A DNA stretch of 64,000 nt from assembly GCA_025765595.1 (NCBI GenBank), contig JAIVFH010000042.1, positions 62,001 to 126,000 of the forward strand, read 5' to 3'. The notes under the pieces were generated by a model. It made no database searches. It was not told the origin of the DNA and was given only the letters and a program-made list of their open reading frames with translations. Shown here piece after piece: positions 11,308-21,964 of the stretch (position 1 is the first letter of the stretch; every line of letters starts with the position of its first letter). The translations under genes were made by a program, and so were the position numbers. Source of the DNA: Obelidium mucronatum (taxonomy: Eukaryota > Chytridiomycota > Chytridiomycetes > Chytridiales > Chytriomycetaceae).

Positions 11308-13200
11308 TCAAGGAACATATTCTGGCAACACATCAGGCGCCGTGGGAACCTCATTCACAACTCGTATCGGCCCAGGCGCCGGTCGATTCCTCAACTCAAT
11401 TTCCGACACCCCCTCCACAGGAACCATCCATTTCGCAACAATAATGGCTCCATCATTCCTCCTCCAATTCTCACACCCTTCACAACTCTGTTTCGTAATT
11501 TCGAGCGCTGTTTCAAGGACTTGAATTCGACGCACGTTCAAGGCTTCTTGGGCGCTGAGAACGCTGGCTTTGCATCGAGACATTGTTTGGCTGGTTGTTC
11601 CTTTGGCGGCTTGGATGTATGCAAATGTTGTTGCGATCCGTTCGAGTTTGCAGTTGCTGCGGTGGAGGAGTGTGTTGACGACTGTTTGGGTGATGCTGGG
11701 GTCTGGGTTGGATGTTGGTGGAGGTGGAGGACTGTATGTTTTTTTTTTAAGTATATTTAGACCCGCATCCAAGAAAATCATTAATATTTCTTTTTACATT
11801 GCAGCATGGTCTGGTAATGTGGTATCAATTGAATATGCATTTTGAATAAACAAGTCGGCCTGTGTAGTCAATTGTTTGGCATCAAATATGAATTTCGCTC
11901 GGAACCAGTCGGGAATCTCGGAATCTTTTTCTTCCAAAAGCTTCAGAAGCGTCAATGCTGCGGTGAATAGTTTTTTGGCCACTTTGAGTTCTCCTTCGGC
12001 GGCTTTATGTCGATCCATTTGGTCAATTGCCTGTTGCCAAAAAAACAAAAAAAGATTTAATTTAGCAACCGCGAATAAATACCGCGAATAAATAAAAACC
12101 CTTTGATCCTTACAGATGCGTAATTACTCTTGGAACTCATGATTCGAAGCCGTAACGCAATGTCTTCCTTATCGTCTTCAAAAGTTCTGTCCAACAGCTG
12201 CACGAGCTCTTTTCTCCATTTCGCTAGTTGCCCGTGACGTTCATCCATGGATTCAAGCTAATATTGAATGAAATGGGGGTGTTATTTTTTAAAGATCTTT
12301 TTTTGTTGTCTTGTAAAAAAAAAAAAAAGTTTACCAGATTAATCTCTCTGAGAAGACGATCAGAAGTTTCATTGACTTGTTTCCGCATTTGTTCTAGAGA
12401 ATTTCTCGATGCAAGAAGTTCTTCCTTCAACTTTTGTTCCTTGTCGCTTTGGTTACCCTACAAAATTGTTGGTATGTCCGTGTTAAGGCCTTTGATTTTT
12501 GAAAGGAGAAGATTTCGATTGTGCCTCAATTCACGTTGGAAAAAGAGAGACAGAGACAGAGAGACAGAGAGAAAACATCGCCTCCGGCGATGGACCGCCT
12601 CCGGCGGTGGGTTTCGGCGGTGAGAAAGTAGGTTCAAAGAACATCGCCTTCGGCAATAAAGAAAGGCAATGAAACAAAAAAAAAAAAAAAAAAAAAAAAA
12701 AAAGAATACCATAATAGAAGCTTGAATTGCAGAAAAAGAAAAGGGAGACTGTAGAGAATCTCTTTGAGCCAGTAATCGCTTAACCAGATCCTCTCGTCTA
12801 GTCAACTCCTTCTTGTCGATTTCCATACGATTCATGACATTTGCGATCAGGCGTTTCTAATTGTTTAACAGAAGGGAGACTGGTCAGTCAGACAAAAGTA
12901 ATGTAGTAAAAAAAAAAGGATAGAAGGACGGTGGGTGGTTACCTGTGAAGGAAACTTGTCATCCAAATCGTAGTTTGCAGAGATTGCTTCGGCCAGAGGT
13001 TCTGCATTCCAAAAAAAAAAAAGAGGTTTGTTGCAGGTGTGAGACGCTTGTTTCAACGCACAGCCCCGCCCTTCCCCTTGCCTCTCCCTCCCCTTCATCG
13101 ACTGACACGCACCGTACTCAACGAGAGCCGTTCTGAGGGCCTGTGGCACAGCAGAGGCTGCAAGCGATGTCTGCGATGAGGACAAGGAGTCTGTGGCCAT
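11308..13200 (-). CDS. Coiled-coil protein, seven exons, unknown function
   Basis: Exons 13113-13200, 12943-13001, 12710-12856, 12335-12457, 12114-12257, 11798-12030 and 11308-11731 join in phase to exactly 405 residues. Every junction has GT-AG ends. The chain is almost entirely helical, with heptad-like segments (KKELTRREDLVKRLLAQRD; SRNSLEQMRKQVNETSDRLL; HGQLAKWRKELVQLLD), a proline run before a final helical part and an extended C-terminus. The architecture suggests a scaffold or cytoskeletal adaptor, but no family is recognised. The third intron (12458-12709) contains a long T tract and sense-oriented GNA-loop hairpins. The start at 13200 lies 82 bp from the divergent IQ/CH gene. Confidence 0.7.
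12560..12660 (-). repeat. Intronic C-(GNA)-G hairpin repeats in coiled-coil gene
   Basis: Within the intron 12458-12709, minus strand, short palindromes such as CACCGCCGGAGGCGGT and ATCGCCGGAGGCGAT plus TTGCCGAAGGCGAT are clustered next to a (GAGACA)-like pyrimidine/purine tract and a long T run. The loops GGA and GAA lie on the sense strand of the host gene. Confidence 0.85.
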
Positions 13201-13282
13201 GTTTTTGTGATTTCTATTTATTATTTTGTTTGTACAGTGAATTGAATCCAAATCTAATTTCATCAATTCGCAGAGATCAACA
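13201..13282. promoter_or_regulatory. 82-bp divergent intergenic region
   Basis: Only 82 bp separate the minus-strand start at 13200 from the plus-strand start at 13283. The interval is AT-rich (TTTATTATTTTGTTTG) and must hold both core promoters and 5' leaders, or overlap first exons. No clear TATA consensus is seen. Confidence 0.55.
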
Positions 13283-16200
13283 ATGTTCCGGCTGTTTTCC
13301 AAGAAGCCGGCCGGACAGAGCCAGAGCCGCACGGGGTCCACGGACGGCGTGGATGGCGGCGGCGCCAGTCCGAGCGCCAGTCCGGCGCTGCTGAGCAGCA
13401 GCGGGCGTGCGCCGTCGACAACATCGGCGGCAAACAGCCAGCGGCCGCTGTCGCCGGGCGTCGGCGCGGGCTTCGCTCCCAGCCAGAGCCAGAGCCAGAG
13501 CCCGGTGCCGCAGTCGCAGACACAGTCGCAGCCGCAGCCGCAGCCGCAGGCGGCGCCGCCGCAACACCTCGCGCGCTCGCAGTCGCTGTCGCAGCGGCCC
13601 GCCGCGGGCGGCAGTCCAGGCAACAACGCGCCGCCGCTGCCGCTGCTGCCGCCGGGCGCGCGCGCGGGTCCGCAGCAGCAACAACTCGTTGACGCCCAGA
13701 TGAACGCAATGCTGGCAAACTCGCTGCGCCTGGCGAACAACGCGGGCACACACTCTGCCGCTGCCGCTGCGACGCCCGTGTCGCCCGTGGGCCCGAGGCC
13801 GCCGACCAACAACAACAACACCAACATCGTCAACAACCAGCGCATGTCGCCGCCCAACATCCCTCAGCAGTTCCCGCAGCGAACAATGATGCCGCCGCAG
13901 CCGCAAAACAACATTCCTCTTCCTCCGGGACGATCAGCTTCCAACCCCCAACAACTGCAACAACACCAATTACAACAACAACAACTCCAAAACAATCCTG
14001 CGCTCTTGCAAGGACCAGACACGTTTATTCCCATTCCAGACATGCTAAAGCATTTCCATCCTTTGATTGGTCCTTACTTGACAACCACCAATCCTCCTAC
14101 TCAACCTCCGCTTCCTCCCACTCAAGATGAAATTGTTGCTGCTACCGTCAAATACTTGACTTCAATTCAAATGCCTCCGAGAGATATTTCTATTTCTAGA
14201 AATCCTCCCCATATTAATGGTGGTGTTGGTTTTGTCGCTCGAATTTCTTTTCGTGGTATCAAGGTTTTGGAAAGAGCTGTTGTTGTTAAACATCAGGTAT
14301 ACATTTGTTTCTTTATCGCCGAAGGCGATATGTTTTCCGCCGGAGGCGGCGGTTTCATCGCCGAAGGCGATATGTTCGCCGAAGGCGATATGTTTTACCG
14401 ATCCTCACCGCCGGAGGCGGTGGTTTCATCGCCAAAGGCGATATCTTTTACCGATCCACACCGCCGGAGGCGATACCTTTTTACTGCCAAAGGTTTTGAT
14501 ACTCACCGCCGGAGGCGGTGGTTTCATCGCCAAAGGCGATATCTTTTACCAATCCTTTCCGCCAAAATCTCTTCACCGCCGATTTGTTTTACGCCAAAGG
14601 CGCATCTTTCGTTCATTTTAATGCGCATCTTTCCTTTTCGTTTTTCCTTCTCATCCTCTCCTCACACACGTTAACCTCAATTCATCACACAACAGGAAGC
14701 ACAAGACCGCATTCGAGCAATTGTTACCCTACAAAGAATATGGAGAGGCGTTTTGGCAAGAAAGAGAGTCGCCAAGCTAAGACAGCAAGTATGTGTGCTT
14801 TTGTTTCTTAAACTCTTTTTCTCAATTCATTGAACCCTTTTTTTGCTATTTCAGAACTCCAAAACCGAGGTTGGAAACAAGAGAGCATCCACAATGAGCA
14901 ACACGACGGACGACAAGGCAAGCCAGGACAAGGCCGAACGACGAAAGAGCAAAGTAAATGCCTTCAAATCACACCTCTTCAAAGTCTCAGACGCCTACGA
15001 AGAGATCATCAACAACACAACAATCGTCAAAGAAGGCGACGCCCCATCCTCCGCCGAAGTCGATTTCATGGGAATCATGAACAGCGAAGAAACATTCCGT
15101 CTCAGTCTCAACCTCCGTGCCATGCATAAACTAGAAAAACCAGTATCCCTCGAAGAAGCCCAACGAAACTATGAATTACAAGGCGGCGTCCCCGGACGCA
15201 GTCCAGCCCAAATGTACCACGACTACAGCCCCCGCGTTGTCGACTGGATCTTGAACGTCTTGCCGAACCTCCAAACTGCACCGACAAACGACCTCGTAAC
15301 GCTCCTCCGTCCCGCGGATGTTCTCTGTCTACTTGCCATGCAAATGTTCCCACACGTGCAATGCAAGCTCTTGAACAAGGGAGCTGAATTCACGATCCAC
15401 AAGGCAGTCTTTTTTTTGGAGCTGTGCAAGACTGTGGGTGTGAAGCCGGGCATGTTGTTTAGTTTGAAGGATTTGTTTTTGGGTGGAGTTGATGATGATC
15501 CGACGCGGAAATGTGCCTTGACAGTGTTGCGGACGGTTTGTGCGTTGGAGAGGCAGGCGAGACGGAGGGGGTGGGATGGGCCTGCGATGGTTTTGAAAGT
15601 GGATCGGGCAAGTCTTGTGGCTTCTTCTGCTGCTGCGGCAGCGGCTGCGGCTGCGGCTGCTGCGGTTCCAGTGGCGGCTACTGCTACTGCCAATGTGCCT
15701 AGACTGGAAGAAGGCATGGAAGAACCAACTGTTTTGACAATGAGCAGTTTAACAAAACGTGGTTCCAAAATCCAAGGACGGCCCGGTATGAATGGACATC
15801 GAATGTCTGCTGGGATTGCGGGTGATTTGAATGTTGGTGGTGGGAAAGAGGGGAAACGGAAATCCGCGCTCTCGTCTCGATCTTCAAAAGAGAGTATGCG
15901 TGCGTCCCAGTTGCAATCATTGCAGCAGCACCAGCAACAGTATGTGACGGCGCTCCCTTCTGACTTTAAGACGTTATCTCGCGAGCAGAAAGTGGCGCTG
16001 TTGGTTGCGCTTCCTGCGGGTCAGGCGCGTGAGTCGTTGCGGATTCTGTATCAATCGCAAGCAGAGAGGTTCGAGTATGAAGATTTGATGGCTGTTGTGT
16101 GGGCAAAAGAGAATGCAGAGATTGCAAAGAAGGAAGAACATGATAGAAGGGTTCGTGCGGCTGTTCAAGTCAGAGAGTCTCTTGAGAAGAGAAATGAAGC

Positions 16201-17248
16201 GATTGTGGGCATTTTGCGTGAAGAGGTCTTGTGTCTTTTTTTTTTTTTTATTTCTTTTTTTTTTTTTAAATTTTTTTTAACTAATGTTCATTGGTTTCCT
16301 TTATACTTAATTTTTTTCCCCCTTCTACAGGAAGCCAACCTCGCCAACCTTGTTGCACTCAGTGAATTCCTCCAAAACACCGTCACATACCGCCTCCGCC
16401 TCAACAAACGCCACTCCCGCGGCCTCTCCACAAAAGTCCAACTCAGCCCCACAAAAACGCTCGACATTTTCTCCCCACAATCACCCACCGAAACCCCCGC
16501 CGCCGCAACCATGCGCGTTGAATCCGAAACCGAAGATTTGATCCTGCTCGACCGCGTTTTGAAGGACCTGGTGGAGCTGTACAAGGGTCTGGTTGAAGAT
16601 TTACAGTATTGTTTGGAAATGGATGTGAATGGTGTTGTTCCTGTTGGGGATGTGTTTGTCAAGTTTGCGGGGGAGGTGGGGATGCCTTGTATTACTTTTG
16701 CGGCTGTTGCTTTGGCGGAGGAGGAAGTGGAGCAGCAGGAGCAGGGGCAGCAGGAGCAGGAGCAGCAGCAGCAGAATGCACTGGTTCGAGTCATTCTTGC
16801 GACGGTGGATGCTGAGGAAGGTGGTGGGGTTTCTGCAAGTGGTGGTGGTGTTGGTGGCGGCGGCGGAGAAGAAGATGATGAAGCGCGGAGTGTATCGTTT
16901 TTGAAAAGTGTTGGGAATCGGTTTGTTGGAGAGAAACCAACTTTCATTGGTTCAACGACAACCACCACAACAACAACAACAGTGACAGTGGATGAAATCA
17001 AGTGGTATCTGTCGAGTCCATTGAGAAGACTTGTATCCTACCGTACACGTTTTCAAGAACTGGTAGCGAATGGCGTTGTGAATGGAAGTGAGACGAGGAA
17101 AGGGTTGACTGAGTTGTTGGCAAGTGATGAGGATGTGGGTGCTGAGTGGAGACGGTTTATTAAGGAGGATCGGAAGCTGGAAGTTGCTGCTGTCAAGTTG
17201 GGAAGCGTTTCTGATGCTATTGTTTCTAAATTGAAGTTGGTGTTGTAG
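13283..17248 (+). CDS. IQ motif, calponin-homology and DH-like domain protein
   Basis: Exons 13283-14296, 14696-14788, 14855-16225 and 16331-17248 give about 1,131 residues. Residues 1-338 are low complexity (Q, P, S, N). The 31-residue second exon is an IQ motif (IVTLQRIWRGVLARKR) that would bind calmodulin. A CH domain follows (VVDWILNVL ... LLRPADVLCLLAMQMFP ... FFLELCKTVGV ... LKDLFLGG), with spacing like the CH of Cdc24-type RhoGEFs. Near the C-terminus EIKWYLSSPLRRLVSYRTRF matches the conserved last DH helix, with a weak DH body before it. The protein may be a diverged Rho-type exchange factor or a cytoskeletal scaffold. The last intron is 105 nt and stop-free, so retention would insert a Phe-rich stretch in frame. 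Confidence 0.75.
14297..14695 (+). repeat. Intron densely packed with GNA-triloop hairpins
   Basis: The 399-nt intron after codon 338 contains about ten units of CGCCGAAGGCGATATGTT, CACCGCCGGAGGCGGTGG and TCGCCAAAGGCGATATC type, separated by TTTTACCGATCC-like spacers that themselves recur. Each unit is a short GC stem with a 3-nt purine-rich loop on the sense strand. The array fills most of the intron between the GTATAC donor and CAACAG acceptor. Confidence 0.92.
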
Positions 17249-17452
17249 TTGGGTTTGTGAGTGTGTATTTCGTGTCGTGAGTGTATTTCGTTTTTTTTTT
17301 TTTTTTTTGCCTTTTTGCTTTTTTTTTTTAGAGGGAATTCAAGTTTAGAGGAAAGCAGTATATTTTGTTGATGTGATCGTTTTTTGTTATAAAATGGTTT
17401 TTTTTACTTTTGTTTCATTGTTTCTCTTTTAAAAAAAAAAAATAAGGGTTGG

Positions 17453-19327
17453 TTAAAATCCAGAAAATGTCTCCAACTCCAATTCCATATCTACATCCAC
17501 CCCACCACTTTCCAGCGCATTGTGATACGCAGGAGGCGGTAGCACCATATCGCCGCTTGATAGACTCCGCTGTTGAGCAGCCCGAATGGAACTGTCGGGA
17601 CCAAAAAGTGGCGATAATTCCCCACAACCACCACCACCATTCAACAAAAGTCCGAGTCCAACAGCATCTTCATCCAACTGCATCGGAGCAAAGTTGGGGG
17701 AATCAGAAATATTATGAAGATACATGTCGTATGGGACATAGTCATCTAGTGACGACTCTTGATGTATTTTCGCCTCTTGCTCTTGTTGTTGTTGTTGTTG
17801 TTGTTGTAGAAGTGGGTGATTCCTTTCTTGTAGTGATGGATTGAGACTCAATGAAGCTAAAGGGACGGCTAGAGGTGTCATGATACCGAGATATGGAGGC
17901 AATGGCTCGATTTCTATTTGCCTGTGCTGTTGCTGCTGCTGCTGCTGCTGCTGCTGTTGTTGTTGTTGATGTTGTATCGGGGGAAGCTGTGGATTTTGAG
18001 ACAGCATCTGAACATCATCACTCCTTCCTGAAGATTGTTGATGTTGATGATGGGGAGAGCTGTTACCCGCAGAGTAATGACTTGCTTGTAACTTTTGAAT
18101 AAAAGTGGCATGCTCTTGCTCGATTTGGACCAAAACCGCAGGATTCACGTCCTTCTCAATGTTCCAAAAGGACGATGTTTCCTGGGATTCAAGGAGGTTG
18201 GCGGAGGCGGAAGACTCGTGGTACCATTGCCAAAGAAACTCTTGTTGGAGTTTCATGTCCTGGATCATGGGTGGTTCCTGTTGTTTTGAATTCACGTCCA
18301 ACGAGGCGGCAAACATGCCGTATCCAGGCGGAGCAGAGAGTTCGGGAAAGTAGGCAGGGGCTTTTTGGTGTGGGTGGTGTTCTTGTTGTAATGGGAGAGG
18401 GGGGAGGTTTGGAACAGCATTTGGAAGATAGTAGCAATGGTATGGTATTTGATGCTGTTGGTGGTGGTGGTGGTGGTGTAGTTGCTGTTGTTGGTGCAGT
18501 ACATGATCCCCATCGAATACTTGGGACAGTTTCTTTTCGTCGTCAAAAAAGGTTGATCCGTGCTTTTCCTGGTCGTGCTCGTGTTTCGGCGGAAGAGACT
18601 CGTCCGTGTCGGAGTCCGAGTAGATGCTGATGCTGGAAATGGACGACTCTGAATCGGCGGCGGGGTTTTGGCGATCGGCGGCTTGCGCCGTGAGCGAGCG
18701 CGTGGTCGAGACGGTCGACGTTCGCGACAGCGAGTTGTCTGCGGCGGCGGAGGCGGCGGCGGCGGCGTCGACGGCGGAGCTTGGCGGTTTTTGCAGGGCG
18801 CGCCTGGGCTGCTTGGCGGTAAGGCTCGAGACGAGGCTCGACACGATCGCGGCGGTGCTGCGCAGGAACGGCTGCTTGGCGGCGGCGGCGGCGCTGCTTG
18901 GCGGCGTTGGCGTCGGCGTTGGTGGCGTCGGCGTCGGCGTCGGCGTTGCTGCGAGCGCGCGCACAAGCAGCAGCAGCTCGGTGAAGACGCCGTGCGTCGG
19001 CCCGGGAAACCCGCACTGCGCCTTGGCTGCGTGGAACCTGGCGCCAACTGCAGTCAGTCTCTCTCTCTCTTTGCAACGAAACAACCCGCACACTCACCGC
19101 TCCTTCAGCGCCGCATCGACCCACACCGTCCACTTGGCCTGGCTGCGTGGCAGTTGCGCCGCCGCCGTGCGCAGCAGCGGCGCCAGCTGCTCGTGGTGGC
19201 CCGGCTGCCCAACGAACTGGTCAAACACATCGAGCAGCGCAGACAGCTGCACGTCGTAGCTGCTGTTTCCGTCGAACCGCGCGCGGTGTCCGCTGGCGAG
19301 TTTGAGGTTGTGGCGCGGTGTTCGCAT
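17453..19327 (-). CDS. PolyQ/polyH low-complexity protein, unknown function
   Basis: Exons 19098-19327 and 17453-19037 join in phase (CG then G) to 604 residues; the acceptor GCGCCAG at 19038 is needed to reach the open frame. The N-terminal 110 residues are ordered-looking and helical (LSALLDVFDQFVGQ, PLLRTAAAQL, ELLLLVRALA). The rest is disordered: TP repeats, alanine runs, Q13-type runs near 17935-17960 and 17788-17810, and HH/Q runs near 18460-18500. The composition suggests a transcriptional co-regulator, but no DNA-binding or known interaction domain is visible. Confidence 0.65.
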
Positions 19328-19751
19328 CAATCGATTTCAAATGTTTTTTTATTTAAGGGAAGAAAACTACAGTAAATAATAAAGTAACAAATGGAACACG
19401 TTAAGTGCACACTTGTACTTCTTGCTGCTTTTTTTTGTCTTAAATCACAGAACGAAATACAGACATTTCATGACTTGTCCAAAAAGAGTGGCTTGTTTCG
19501 AACACGTCTGATTGATGAATTCCACCTTTTGGTATGATATTTGACAGCTTTCTTTGCTCCAGATCCCTCTCTCAAAAACCATACTGCTTTTTTAAAAGGA
19601 CGATGTCGCAAACACAGCAACAATACAAGCGCCAAAACATACGTCCAAAGACATGACTGATTTGAAAATGCGGAACAAGGTTCAACACTGTTTTTAACCA
19701 CTTGTATTATTAACAATGCGCCTTATAATTTTAATTGTTGTTTTCTGGTAG
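19328..19751. other. Intergenic or upstream exon region of the channel gene
   Basis: About 420 bp without a confident exon. Short plus-strand frames start at 19391 (a 48-codon frame with a hydrophobic start) and at 19654, but neither splices in phase to the channel exon at 19752. The first exon of the channel gene is probably here and unresolved. Confidence 0.3.
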
Positions 19752-20313
19752 ATCTTGATGGAGAATCCGCATCAACTCATCAAGTTTCTGGTACAGTTGA
19801 CAAAAATGATTTTATATTCAGTGGCACTCAAGATTCCATTCAGGCATTCAAAAAAGTGCAACAAACCAACGATTCCGATAAAATTGATCGCAGACTTACA
19901 AGAACGAGGAATATATCTGCACTTCCTATAGGAGCATGGGCAAGCTGGCTTGTGAAACGTAATGTCCTATTTGAAAAAAAATCATAATCTGTTTTAACAT
20001 ACCAAAAAAAAAAAAAAAAAACAGATACATACTTCCAAAACATGATTTTGTTTTTCATTCTCGTGGATTCCATCTTTGTCGGTGTCAAAACCGAACTCCA
20101 GCCTTTGGAAGCAAATTATTGGGCTCTTTTCCAGTTCATTACCATCCTAGACTATTTCACGTGTATCTGTTTTCTCTCGGAAATAATTTTGAAGCTTTTG
20201 GATGATTTCGATGGCTTTTGGGTGAGGCTTTGTTTTTCGCCGCCGAAGGCGGAAGTCCTTGTTATTTACTCGCTCACTCACTCGCACACTCTTACTCGCT
20301 CACTCTTACTCCC

Positions 20314-20370
<57 letters not shown>

Positions 20371-20818
20371 CACACTACACACTTCAAACTACACAAACTA
20401 CACAAACTACACCAGAAAGACGGCTGGAATGTAACAGAATTCTTAATCACCTTCTCAAGTTTTGTCCCAGAAATCACAGACACAGTAGGCCTCACAAACT
20501 CGGTACTCCTCTCCAACGGCCTGAACCCACAAGTCTTTCGAATCTTTCGGGCGCTGAAAGTCGTGTTCCGATATGGAAACTTTCAAATCATGATTGTAAC
20601 GATTTTGGAAGCGTTTCAATCAATGTCGTCGATTATGCTTGTTGTTTTGATTGTCAGCTATGTGTATAGCATTGTTGGGGTGTATCTGTTTCGGAATTAT
20701 ACAACGTCGAGTGATGAGGGGTTGTTGTACAAGTTTTATTTTATGGATATTGGGCAGGCGATGATGACGCTTTTTCAGTTGTTGACGTTGGATCAGTGGG
20801 ATCCAGTGAATAGAGGTT

Positions 20819-20860
<42 letters not shown>

Positions 20861-21274
20861 GGAATAATGTGATATTCTTGAAACCTCCTTAAAAAAAAAC
20901 CTTAGATTTAATCAAGGAAACCGATCCAATCTGGACAAATTTGTACGTCATCTCTTGGGTTTGCCTTGGAGCCTTCATATTTCGAAATATCTTTGTTGGA
21001 GTCATGGGTGAGTTACAAGGAAGAAGGGGCTATTTTTTTTCTTCCCATGATTAATTTGTTATTCTATTTTTTTACATATTTAATTTATTTAATATGGAAA
21101 TTTTAACCTTCTTCTAACCATACAACAAAAAAAGTCAACCATTTCGACAAGATTTCACAAACATTGAAGGAGGAAGTCGAGGCCACTCAGAAACTCAAGG
21201 CTTTTGAAAGAATGAAAAGGAAGCTGAATCGAGAGTTGGAAATGCAAGGGAAAATGGAAAGTTCAATGTATGCC

Positions 21275-21310
<36 letters not shown>

Positions 21311-21793
21311 AGAGATTGGTGGTGATCACACTTGACAGAACAAACTTGAAATCGGCTGCAGCTGAGTCGGATACATCGAAAAAGAATGATCAAAACAGTG
21401 AAAAGAGGAGAAAGAGTACAGAGTAAGCAATCAGTTTTAATTTTTTTTTTTTTTTTGTTTGATCAGTTTTTTAGTAACCAATTTAATGCTCAAGGCACAA
21501 GGAGGATCCAAAATTGATGAATACAATTCAAAAGCTTCTGGTAACTTCCAAAGGAATATCGAAAGGTATCGCGGATGCTTGTGGATTTTTTTTTTGTTGC
21601 AAAAGTTTTTAAAAAAATCATAATACTAGGATGGGAAGAAACGGTTCAAGAAACCCTTGCGGCGCTTGAAGATGCACATGTTGAAACAATGTGGCCTAGA
21701 GATTCGTTGTTTGAATATCTTCAGGTTATGGAAAGTCTGCATGAGAATATGAAGGAACATGAGGAGTTGCAGGCCATGTGCAGTAAGCAATAA
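19752..21793 (+). CDS. CatSper-like single-domain voltage-gated cation channel (5' end unresolved)
   Basis: Exons 19752-19958, 20025-20221, 20416-20815, 20906-21007, 21135-21267, 21339-21422, 21495-21565 and 21630-21793 join in phase. S1 (MILFFILVDSIFVGV), S2-S3, a charged S4 (FRIFRALKVVFRY), S5 (SSIMLVVLIVSYVYSIVGVYLF), a pore loop TLFQLLTLDQWD and S6 (GAFIFRNIFVGVMVNHF) define one six-helix unit. The pore T-x-D-x-W and the S4-S5 linker ILEAFQSMSSIM are typical of CatSper-type sperm/zoospore calcium channels. A coiled-coil C-terminus follows. One domain implies a tetramer. The N-terminal exon lacks an in-frame ATG, so at least one upstream exon is missing here. Introns contain a CA microsatellite, a GNA hairpin and long T tracts. 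Confidence 0.85.
20238..20253 (+). repeat. Single GNA-loop hairpin in channel intron
   Basis: CGCCGCCGAAGGCGGA lies 16 nt after the GTGAGG donor of the intron 20222-20415. The stem GCC/GGC closes a GAA loop, in sense orientation. Confidence 0.8.
20315..20368. repeat. (AC)n microsatellite
   Basis: About 27 AC units inside the channel intron 20222-20415, followed by imperfect CACACTACACAC and CAAACTACA units. It is flanked upstream by CTCACTC-type pyrimidine repeats. Confidence 0.95.
20821..20859. repeat. 39-nt poly-T tract in channel intron
   Basis: An uninterrupted T run just after the GTTTC donor at 20816. Similar runs occur at about 21278-21309 in the same gene and 12680-12703 (as A) in the coiled-coil gene. 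Lengths of such runs are error-prone in sequencing. Confidence 0.9.
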
Positions 21794-21964
21794 CTCCCAC
21801 CCGTTATTCTTTTTTTTTTTTTTTGATGCTAATGCGCGTGGTGTATTCCAACACAACTTTTTTTTTCAACTTTAGCTTCGTGTTTGCTTGAACTTCATGA
21901 TACTTGAAAACGTACCAGTAAAAATAAATATTTAATTCAAAAAGAAAAAAAAAACTAGTTTATA

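Noticed and set aside
11794..12048. Stop at 11794 as the end of the coiled-coil gene
   Set aside because: A GTAAAA donor overlaps it and splicing to 11731 is in phase, giving a complete 405-residue chain.
13263..13906. Arg- and Ala-rich minus frames opposite the IQ/CH gene
   Set aside because: Shadows of Q/P/S-rich coding sequence; no motif and no splice support.
14297..14695. CRISPR-like array from regularly spaced palindromes
   Set aside because: Repeats are too short and variable, and they lie in a eukaryotic intron without cas genes.
18292..19375. Large frames on both strands in the polyQ gene
   Set aside because: Low-complexity shadow frames. The chosen frame is the only one that splices in phase from a first exon with an ATG.
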